Shown in pieces: positions 9,401-17,600 of a stretch of 64,000 nucleotides of DNA. Under the pieces are notes generated by a model. That model ran no database searches and had not been told where the DNA came from. It saw nothing but the letters and a program-made list of their open reading frames with translations. The position numbers and the translations under genes were made by a program. Source of the DNA: CAZHGD01 sp964531735 (GTDB lineage: Bacteria; Armatimonadota; UBA10988). Each line of letters starts with the position of its first letter. Position 1 is the stretch's first letter. The stretch is from the NCBI GenBank assembly GCA_964531735.1, contig CAZHGD010000009.1:1-64000 (forward strand), in the 5' to 3' direction.

Positions 9401-11606
9401 GAACGACAACCCGATCGCCAACGTGGCACCGGCCAACTTCGACATCGTCGGCGCCCCGGTCCTGGCCAACGCCGTGGTCAAGGGTCCGGCGACCGACGCC
9501 ACCGGCAAGACCGATTCCAGCGTGACGTCGAACCGGCCGGGCACGGTGGTCTTCACGGCCACGGCCAACGGCGTGGCGCTGAAGCCCGCCACGGTGATCT
9601 TCTCGGCCGACAAGCCGAGCGACAGCCACTGCCGGCTCGACGCCAACCCGCTGCAGGCGCGGCCGAACGGCACCGATACCATCACCCTGACCGCGACGGT
9701 CAAGGACCAGTCGGACAACCCGGTCAAGGGCGTCTCGGTGAACGTGGTGGTGGCGGTGGGGACCGGCGTGACCATCGTCGGCCCGAGCGCCGTGACCAAC
9801 GACAACGGCCAGACCACGGCCACGGCCACGGCGACCCAGGCGGGCACGGTGACCTTCGCCGCGACGGCGCTGGTCAGCGGGAACACGATCAACGTGGGCA
9901 CGCGGCAGGTCGAGTTCCGGCTGCTCGATCCCGATGCGACCAGGTCCTACCTGTCGGCGACCTTCGACGACCCGCTGCTGGCCAACGGGACCCGGGCGGC
10001 GCACTGCACGCTGACCTGCATCGACGCACTCGGTGGCCCGATCCCGGGCATCCGGCCCGACGAGGTGACGGTGACCGCGGCCATTCCGAACGCGGGCGGC
10101 ACGGTGATCACCGGCCCGTCCGACGCCTCGGACGGCACCGGCAAGATGACCTTCCTGGTCACCAGCACGGTGGCCGGCACGGCGGCGATTAGCGTCAAGG
10201 TGCGCGGTGCGACCATCGACCACACCAACGACACGCCGCCGAAGGCCGTCAACGCCGTGTTCGTGCCGTTCATGACGCAGTCGTACGGTCCGGGTCTGCA
10301 CCTGATGGGCGTGGCCGGGCAGCCGACCAAGCCCGACCCGCGCGACGTGTTGGTGAACCTGCTGCCCGACCTGAAGCTGGCGCGCTGGGACGCGACGCTG
10401 CAGAAGTACCTCGGCTGGGGCACCTATAGCCCGGCCGACCCGACCGACCCGTACAACCTGGCGAAGAACCCGTTTGCGATGCTCGCCGGCCGGGGCTTCT
10501 GGCTCCGCCTGGCCAGCTCGGCGACCTTCACCGCGGTGGGCCAGCCGACGCCGAACACGACCTTCAGCCTGCCGCTGTCGAAGGGCTGGAACATGGTGGC
10601 CAACCCGTTCCCGTCGGCCTTCCGGTTCTCGATGGCGAACATGACGGTCTACCAGAACGGCAACCTGGTCGGCACCCTCGAGCAGAGCGCGGCGCGGGCG
10701 CTGGTGGAGCCGTACGGCTGGCGCTGGGATCCGGTGCTGATGTACCTGCTGCTGGTCGACCCGAGCCTGGCCGGGGCCAGCAACCTGTCCGGCACGGTGG
10801 AGGTCGGGCGCGGCTGGTGGTGGCTCTGTCGAGCCGACGGCATCGAGGTGCGGTTGCAGCCGTCGACCGCGGGCCGAGCGGTGACGCGGGCTGCGTCGCG
10901 GCCGGGTGAGTGGCTCGGGTCCATCGAGGCCAGCGCCGGCGACGGGCAAGCCCAGGCGATGTTCGGCGCCGCCGCGCAGCGCCTGCGCGCCGAGCTGCCG
11001 CCGGAGGCGCCGGTGCCGGCGCCGGTGGAAGTAGCCTTTACCGAGGGCACCAAGCGGTGCGCCAGCGACGTGCGCGTGGGGCCGCTGACCTCGCGCCAGA
11101 CCTGGAACCTGGCGGTGACCTCGCGGCAGGCCGGGGACGTGACGCTCGGCTGGAAGGGCCTCGCGCGCGCCTTGCCCAGTGGCCATCGGCTGTGGCTGAG
11201 CGACCCGACGACGGGCAAGCGGCTGCTGATGAACACGCGCACGGCCTACACCTACACCGGTGAGGCCGGGACGCGGAACTTGGTGGTGTCACTCGACCCG
11301 CACGGTGCGCGGACCTTGCAGATCACCGACCTGCAAGTCAGCGCCAGCCGCTCGCGCGGCCGGGCCACCGGGCTGACCCTGACGCTGACCTGCGAGGCGC
11401 AGGTGACCGTCACGGTCAAGGGCCTGGCCGGCCGGCTGGTGCGGCAGTATGCGGTCGACGGGCACCAGGGCACCAACACCATCTCCTGGGACGGACGCGA
11501 CAACGACGGCCGGCCGGTGCCGGCGGGTACCTATCAGGTGGAAGTGACGGCCAGCACGGACGAGGGCGAGATCGCCCGCGTCCAGCGCGCGCTCACGGTG
11601 CGATAA
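3453..11606 (+). CDS. Giant secreted right-handed beta-helix protein with Ig-like repeats and FlgD-like C-terminus (copy 1)
   Basis: This is an exported protein of about 2717 residues. A signal peptide ends near AHA|QTT. Next is a CSLREA-like start (GRSLRDAIIAAN), then to about residue 1585 a long right-handed parallel beta-helix built of PbH1-type turns such as NVISGNTGIGIAI. About residues 1586-1705 form a linker beta domain, followed by five bacterial Ig-like (Big_1/invasin type) domains starting near 1709, 1830, 1954, 2058 and 2162. Then comes a module with ARWDATLQKY, GRGFWLRL and GWNMVANPF (about 2272-2490), and a FlgD-like Ig end (about 2617-2717; WDGRDNDGRPVPAGTYQVEV). The ATG at 3453 is preferred over 3444 because AGAGG (3439-3443) abuts the earlier ATG. 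No catalytic residues are recognisable; adhesion or polysaccharide binding are inferences. A paralogue follows 11 bases later. Confidence 0.85.
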   Translation: MSFRGRMPSGRVMTGLLGLLLTLGAAHAQTTITVYTNKDLLNAGSTGEKGRSLRDAIIAANAVPPANGVVTIDFDPTVFIPNQPLNASNTIIIGDPTLRPFAANFPWAVTTPATAGVAPLPTIYRSNVRIDADYNNDGISDVSLDLTNLTALQPTAAGTTARPWGLRIANRDPWAGNTATPPEGVIIEGLTIRNSAQNPLTVEESVAGVQIGDPGTPGSGGTGHAVRGCIFTSDVIGVETNVTGLADQVNIGSFTSSGYGNSFTGCLYSGMYIRNGAGQVVVQNSTFSGCGNALYELTGGLVIEATDSAQNLIGATDSQAGTSAGNTFSGNLNGAVIKGTGPNVLQQNTFSANTRNGIRIRGSGANQIGGSSTRAGNTVTGNGPASGAYNHAGILVDSSANGANVFYGNRVTGNGGAGLQIDGDGNNQIGGTATGAGNTFSDNGAVSNAEYCSGIVINGDGLHDGNNTIENNTVTSNNRHGIEVAGNGTTTIGGTQAASSNTISQNNNNGIRLQHSGRVYIKGNLIGSTGQNFYHGIEISDNVGAVNVIGGTAAAERNVISGNGHDGIAINAGSTNYIYGNYIGVTAAGTGRQANGGNGITLSTNATGANTIGSSVPGQRNVISGNTGIGIAIYNTPSGAQNRICGNYIGVDAGAANAIGNTGGGIVVEAAASSQVIGGMALGEGNVIAGNGSHGIRLGGSGVKTTGSNTVIGNLIGAVPANPTGYPLDARLTVSVALRNQGAGIMIGADATGTIKIGYGAQGTDDFSRPYEGNIIVNNTGRGIEAAGTGVLTAYHNFIGAGLNSLSAFVAMPNGLEGILISGSGNNVIGGDEDTPYDSNKTKRNVIAGNTGAGINITGPGANQIINNRIGVDFDAANAAGNGSHGVVITGTGNNLLRNNRIGANTGCGVSTSSPGTTTLKGNRIGRTLTTEPAAFANASHGVAVPNAAAGYLVLGGLNTGEANTVSGNAADGVNLLGNVTNSIVGNYIGTDINGSAALGNGTGNVTGVGSGVLVQGTTVTPVSGGATVTASDILANTISGNRVHGVNLVSGTNILRRNRIGTDSLGLAALGNSGDGVYVNDPNVPANRKGIIIGQRSIANVDNGNVISGNVGSGVHVLQGGGDSAADNAADVSDDILIQNNRIGVNSAGTAALANGIDGIRVETTCNGRFRIGGPTEGDGNILSGNTGWGLRYEGQYSWNTGLGLNNEPLIVRNIIGANVQGEVAIPNRAGGVLVNVIAGPLANDPRRVPIGDARPTTGFAFANLISGNTGPGLQCSGTAGRWIKGNYIGVDAYQRNVMGNGGDGILIDATVTGQVIIGDNVAPPGAVTTNLRNLVAGNGGWGIRVSGPLTATTTTPSLITGNLLGCSETVTSGYNAPFGTSGGGNAGGLLVETGVTGGLVTVGNNVVRRSASVGIATTSASTLTVATNTVLDSTSSAMVLGGSGPVNASNNTLTQNTGVGASLTGTGAIAFGNVGALAGNLVSANTGGGVSLNGSGTYTLTGNTITQNTGHGLDLVSATGAVIGSTAVGLVTAADTVNRNTITSNTGHGINVQAGSRNRLSENLIQDNGVNGGVFNGTSKGIANPTPAPLAPPQLDYLKPVPSSGVWTVAGTATGGALYVEIYEARDPNPANVDPLTGSTYIHNGQVEKFVARARVDAISQRFTYDVPAGFTFSTASRLLTALSIDANGNTSEYGRNTGMVDLTKSVVQITSPAGKSIPADGVTTATATVTIRDAIGTKLPGVPTVVIKCKDPLNWLTPNQAKPATADPTGQTTDLNGTVTATFTSTSPSPNATTPCASTLVTVGAAYNGTDLTSTDTFTVGIGAPDKLGSTIAADPTTGLIANGTASSTITLTLKDKGTNQCATPNVAASRVKIVQIDTTNNTVLGSPTTGVTITQPTAATNAGGQTTGSVVSTKIGTYTFGFSVDGTVFTDSGGAYRTVTLTFVPGPVNVDRSSFYATPTTVLADGSAASTLTMILHDANDNPIANVAPANFDIVGAPVLANAVVKGPATDATGKTDSSVTSNRPGTVVFTATANGVALKPATVIFSADKPSDSHCRLDANPLQARPNGTDTITLTATVKDQSDNPVKGVSVNVVVAVGTGVTIVGPSAVTNDNGQTTATATATQAGTVTFAATALVSGNTINVGTRQVEFRLLDPDATRSYLSATFDDPLLANGTRAAHCTLTCIDALGGPIPGIRPDEVTVTAAIPNAGGTVITGPSDASDGTGKMTFLVTSTVAGTAAISVKVRGATIDHTNDTPPKAVNAVFVPFMTQSYGPGLHLMGVAGQPTKPDPRDVLVNLLPDLKLARWDATLQKYLGWGTYSPADPTDPYNLAKNPFAMLAGRGFWLRLASSATFTAVGQPTPNTTFSLPLSKGWNMVANPFPSAFRFSMANMTVYQNGNLVGTLEQSAARALVEPYGWRWDPVLMYLLLVDPSLAGASNLSGTVEVGRGWWWLCRADGIEVRLQPSTAGRAVTRAASRPGEWLGSIEASAGDGQAQAMFGAAAQRLRAELPPEAPVPAPVEVAFTEGTKRCASDVRVGPLTSRQTWNLAVTSRQAGDVTLGWKGLARALPSGHRLWLSDPTTGKRLLMNTRTAYTYTGEAGTRNLVVSLDPHGARTLQITDLQVSASRSRGRATGLTLTLTCEAQVTVTVKGLAGRLVRQYAVDGHQGTNTISWDGRDNDGRPVPAGTYQVEVTASTDEGEIARVQRALTVR

Positions 11607-11617
11607 GAGGGACGGCG

Positions 11618-14600
11618 ATGGCGGAGAATGCACTCATGACCACCAAAGCTGCCGGCGGACGGAGCCGGAGTTGGCTGCGTCAGGCCGTGATCGCGGCGCT
11701 GTGTGTCGGCCTGTGGGGCGTTGCGGCGGTGGCCACCGATGTCACCAACGGCGCGGACAACACCGCCGATCCGCCGGTGGCGGGTTCGCTGCGCGCCGTC
11801 ATTGCCGGCATCAATGCCAGCCCGCAGACGGCCTCTTCGCCGATCAACATCCGCGTGCCGAACATCACCCTGTTGCGTGACCTGCCCGCCATCACCAAGA
11901 CCTACACGGTGGTGACCATCGACTCGACGGAGTCCGACGGCACGACGCCGCTGACCGGCTGCACCATCAGCGCCAACTGGTACTCGGTGTTCACCGGCCC
12001 GTACTCCTCGATCGGGCAGAACACCGGCGACGATGCCACCGCGGCGACGCGGATCATCACCATCAACTCGCCGGGCACAGCGATCAGCATCACCGGTGCC
12101 ATCGCCGGGTGCCGGGTCCAGGGCGTCACGGTCAACGGCGGGAACAACGTCGGCATCGCCGTCGGCCCGGACAACGCCGGCACCATCCGCATTCTGGACT
12201 GCCAGGTGCATGGCACTTCGGGTACGCCGCGGCCGGCCGACAACATCGGCGTGACCAAGACCAACGGCGCCACCCTCATCCGCCGGGTCAAGACGACCTA
12301 CTCGAACGGCGCGGGCATCCGGGTCTCCGGCACCGGCAGCAGCAAGGGCTACAGCTCGCTGCGGATCGGCAACCGAGCCGACAGCTCGGCGACCGACACC
12401 GGCACGGTCAATGCCGCGACCAACCCGTCGGGTGCGTTCGACATGGTGGCCGGCAGCAAGGGCGTCTGGGCCTCGCTGTGCGCCCAGGGCGGCATCGTCA
12501 TCGGCGCCAGCGGCGCCAACTACGGTGGGTACGTGGCCATCGACAGCGTGCGCTGCGGCAGCACCGAGGATGGCACGGCGGGCTACTGGTACGGGGCCAG
12601 CTTGCGGCGCTGGCAGCGCTACGGCCTGCAATGCTACACCGACACGTGGTGGAGCAACGACCTCTACATCATCAACAGCCAGTTCTCGGGCAACTACGAC
12701 GCCGGCATCGACATCAACGGCAACAACAGTGCCCGGCTCTACGACAATGTGATTGGTCTGGCGGCCGACGGCCAGACGACGCTGAAGGATGACAACAGCG
12801 CCACCGGCGGTGACGGCACCGGCAATGGCTACCGGGTCAGCACGGGCACCTACCCGTACCAGTGTGTCAGCGCCGGCGGCTGCGGGCTGAGTTGGCGCTC
12901 GCAGGGCTGTCTGGAGAACGCGGCGCGCAACGTCATCACGGGCAACGCCGGCGATGGCGTCTACGTGAGTTCGACGGCCGACGGCGGGCTGCTGTTCGGC
13001 CGGGCTGATAGCTGGAGTGACTGGCAGCGGGGCGCCGATGCCTGGGTGGCCAACTACATCGGCGTGGGCAAGAGCGGGCGCAAGGCGACGCCCTGGACGA
13101 CCAATGCCGGTCCGTGGAACGCCGCCCCCTGGCTGACCGGCGCCTGGACCGACACGCCGATGCGACGCGGCAACGGCACGACCATCTACAGTGGCGCCAA
13201 CCCGACCACCATGGTCGGCAGCGGCATTCGCCACGAGGGCAACAGTTGTCTGGCGGTCATCGACGCGGTGGTGTCGGACAACGCCGACTGGGGCATCGAT
13301 GTCAACAGCGGCACCGGCTCCAGCGGCAACGCGGCGTTGTTCGTCATGGGCTGCAAGGTGGGCACGGACACGACCGGCGATGCGCCGACGCAGCAGCAGA
13401 TCGGCAACGGCACGGTGCTGAAGGACTCGGTCTCCACGACCGCGACGCCGCTGACGCGGTCGGGCTCGGGCAGCACCGACTGGTCACCATACGGTGGCGG
13501 CATCCGGATCAGTCGCAACGGGCGGTCGGTGATCGGCGCCTTCAAGGTGGAGACCGCCGAAATGGCGGGGATGCAGACGCGCGTCTACAACCGGGTGGGC
13601 AGTGCTGCCCGGTTCCTCACCGGCGACCAGGCGCTCAACGCCAATGTGATCAGCAGCAACGTGGGCTACGGCGTGCTGGTCGACAGCGGCGTGGACCAGG
13701 CCGACTCCAGCGTCGGCATCTCGAACAACCGCATTGGTCTGCCGAAGTCGAGCAGCGCCGAGGCGTTCGGCAACGGGCACATGCGCGCCTCGGATCTGGC
13801 CATCGCGTTTGGTGCCGCCCTCTATCCGGCCCAGTTCGGGGCCGGCATCCGGTTCAACCCGGGCTCGCGCGGGCGCCACATGATCGGTGGCGACGACGCC
13901 GAGGAGGCCAATGTCATCTCCGGCAACCCGCTGACCGGCATCTGGATCAACTCCGGGGCCGTGGTCAGCGTGGTGCGCAACGTGATCGGCCCGGCCACGG
14001 CCGCGCAGGCCACGCCGGCGACCAGCAACCCGTACGTGCAGGCCTATGGCGTGCTGGTCGAGCGGTCGGCCACCGGGGCCGACACGGCGGTGCATGTCAG
14101 CTACACCGGCACCGGTGCCACGGCGCAGGCCGCCAAGCCGGGGGCCAAGATCATCGGCGCGTTGCCGTCCAGCGACTACGCCAACGCCAACGCCACCGGC
14201 ACCACCGGCGGACCGGGCTACTATGCCAACGTGATTGGCGGCAACGCGCTATACGGCGTGGCGATTGATGACGCCGGCGACGACGTGGTGGTGGCCAACA
14301 CCATCCAAAACAACGGCCGCGGCGTGCTGGGCAACGCGCCGCGCATGGGCGACCTGGCCATCCTGCTGCTGCCGACGAACTTCGCGGTCGGTGGCGGCGT
14401 CAGCATCGGAGCGCTCAACCAGTCGGCCAACGGCACCGTCAGCGTCGGCGATGACGGCATGACCTCGCAGACCATCACGCTGAACACGGGTCACGGTGTG
14501 GCGCAGTACCGGAACGGCGTGCTGCAGGCGGTCAAGAACACCATCACCAGCAACACCTACAACGGGGTCTACGTCCGCGGCGACGGCGTGAACAAGATCC

Positions 14601-17600
14601 TCCGCAACACCATCACCGGCAATGGGACCGGGGCCACGAACATGGCCGAAGGCACGACCAACAACCACGGCATCAAGATCGACGGCTCCGGCGCCAACGA
14701 GCTGTACTCGAACGTCGTGACCGCGTCGCGCGGCAACGGCCTGTACATCACCGCGCACGCCACGGGCAACAACACCATCGGCGACAAGTACGGGGCCACC
14801 TCGGCCGGCGCGCAGATGCGCAACGTGTTTGGCGGCAACCTGTACAACGGCATCCGCATTGACGGGTCGGGCGCCAACGTGTTGCGCGGCAACCTGATCG
14901 GCATCCTGGCCGACGGCACGGCCGCCGGCAACGGCGCCACCGGCGCCGCGACCGGCGACGGCAACGGCATCAAGATCATCGGTTCCGGCGCCAACCAGAT
15001 TGGCGGTAGCGCGCAGGAGTACGGCAACACCGTCGGCAGCAACAGCGGCTATGGCATCCACATCACGGCTGCCAGCCAGATCGGCACCGGCAGTCCGTCC
15101 ACCGGCGGGCCGAACCGCTTGCAGTACAACCTGATCGGCGTGGCGCTCGGCGACTACATTGGTGGCACGACCGGCGCGACGACGCCGCGCGGTAACGTCA
15201 AGAGCGGCGTGGTCATCGACAATGCCGGCGGCGTTGCGGCGGGTGGCATCGCCGCGACCGGTGCCCGGTCGGTCGGGCAGAACGTGCTGGCGAACAACAC
15301 CATCAGCGGCAACAGCACCACCGTGGCCGGCTACGGCGTCCTGATCGATGCCGCCGGGCAGAACACGCTGACCGCGAACAAGATCGGCGTCGACTGGGCC
15401 GGGGCCGCGGCGGTACCGAACGGTCTGGCGGCCACGGCCGACCAGGGCGACGGCGTGCGCATCGCGGCGGGCACCACCGTGGCGCAGCGCATCGGCCTGC
15501 CCAACAGCACCAACACGGCGTTCGACAACGGCAACGTGATCAGCGGCAACGCCGGCCACGGCATCGCGGTGCTGAGCAACCAAAGTCACGAGATCAAGGG
15601 CAACCGGATCGGCACCAATCTGGCCGGCACCGGCGCGGTGGGCAACGCGCTGGCCGGCATCTACAGCTCCATGGCCGGCGGCTCCGGCGCGGGCACGCTT
15701 TATGTGGGTGGCCCGCTGACCGGCGAGTACAACGTCATCTCGGGCAACACCACCCAGGGCATCTACGTGACCGGCGACGCCAACCAGAACATCACGGCCA
15801 ACCGGATCGGTCTGGTGGCGAACGGAGGCTCGATTCTCGCCAACACGCTGCAAGGCATCTGGATCACGGGCACGGTGGGTGCCAATCAGGCCCAGAACGT
15901 GCTGCTGGACAACACGGTGTCGGGCAACCAGGGCGGTGGCATCCGCATCGACAAGGGCAGCAACACCCTGCAACTCAACCGCGTCGGGACTGACCTGGCC
16001 GGGGCGACCACGATGGGCAACACCGGCGTCGGCGTGTGGTTCGCCGACACCACTGCCGAGGCCACGCGCCAACAGCAGGTGATCGGCGTGGCCACCCAGG
16101 GCAACGTCATCTCGGGCAACACCGGCGTCGGGCTGCGCATCGACGGTGAGGGCGCCTACACGGTCATCTCGAACGTGATCGGCCTCAATCTGGCCGGCAC
16201 GGGTGCGCTCTCGAACCTCAGCCACGGCATCCATGTGACCAGCACCTCCGGTACCAACGGCGGCACGGTGACGATTGGTGGCAACCAGACCAACCAGCAG
16301 AACTCGATCAGCGGCAACCTCGGCTTTGGCATCTACCACGAGGGCAAGCAGTCGCCGGTGGTCATGGCCAACCGTATCGGGCTGAACGCCAACGGCACGG
16401 CGGCCGTGGCGCCGAGTTCGGGTGGCGCTTCGCAAGGCAACGTGCAGGGCGGCATCTACTTCGGCGGCATCGCCGCCACGCCGGGCGCCGCGGTGACGCT
16501 GGGCGGCACTGGCGCCAGCGACGGCAACCTGATCTCGGGCAACGGCGGGCCGGGCGTGGTGGTCGGCACGAACTGCAACCAGGCCGTGACGATGCTGGGC
16601 AACAAGATCGGCACCAACCTGAGCGGCGCGCAGGCGCTGGGCAACTCCGGGCCGGGCGTGCTCATCCAGAATGGCCAGGCCAACGTGGTCGGGAACGCCA
16701 CGGTGGGCAACGTCATCTCGGGCAACGGGACCGGCCTGCTCGTGGCGACGCCGCTCGGGCAGACGCCACTGCTCAAGCGTGGCACCCGCGCCATGAACCT
16801 GGCTACGGCCGGCATCCACATCACCGGCAACGGGTCGAACACCATCCAGAACAACAGCATCGGCTGCAGCGCCAACGGCAGCGCGCTGGTCGTCGGCGGG
16901 ACCGACACCATCGTGGGCAACACCGGGGCCGGTGTCTACATCGAGCGCAGCGACGCGTCGGTCGGTGGCAGCACGGTCAAGAACAACCTCATCCGCTACA
17001 ACGGTGCCCAGGGCATCGCGGTCAAAGCGGGCGGGCAGGAGAACCTGACCGGCAACCTGATCCAGTACAACGGCTACACGCGCGACACCAACAACGTCGT
17101 GACCGACGTCAAGCTGCCGATCGACCTGGGCGCCGACGACCTGGTGAACTACCCGGACGCGGCCAACCACGCTCGCCGCATGCCGACGCTGACCCGACTG
17201 GTGCCGACCAGCACCGCCGGGCAGGCCATGCTCTACGGCGTCGCGCCAGTCAACACCACGTCGGTGGAGATCTACCTCGCGGAAGACCCCATTCCGACCG
17301 ACGCCAGCGCATACGACGCGACCGTCCGGAAGCACCACGGTGGCACCAAGCAACTGCTGACCACGGTGCAGATGCCGATCACCCAGACCGGTGACACGGC
17401 GTTCCAGGCGCAGATCCCGGTCGCCGCGGCGGACCTGGTCTGTGCGCTGGCCTTCGACCGCGCCGGCAATACCTCGGAGTTCAGCCGCAACATCGGTCTG
17501 GTGAGCACGGCGCGGTCCACCATCGCGGCCAGTCCGACCAGCGTCATCGGCAACGGCACCGACACGAGCACGGTGACCGTGACGCTCAGGGACGCTATCT

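Noticed and set aside
6270..11186. Very long minus-strand open frame (1638 residues) opposite giant gene 1
   Set aside because: It is a mirror of the plus-strand gene: codon bias for G/C at third positions removes stops. The product is Arg/Gly/His-rich without motifs, signal or ribosome-binding site.
3600..17100. Recurrent NVISGN-type DNA repeats considered as a CRISPR-like or minisatellite array
   Set aside because: They stay in frame, are unevenly spaced, degenerate at third positions and encode beta-helix turns; no constant-length spacers.
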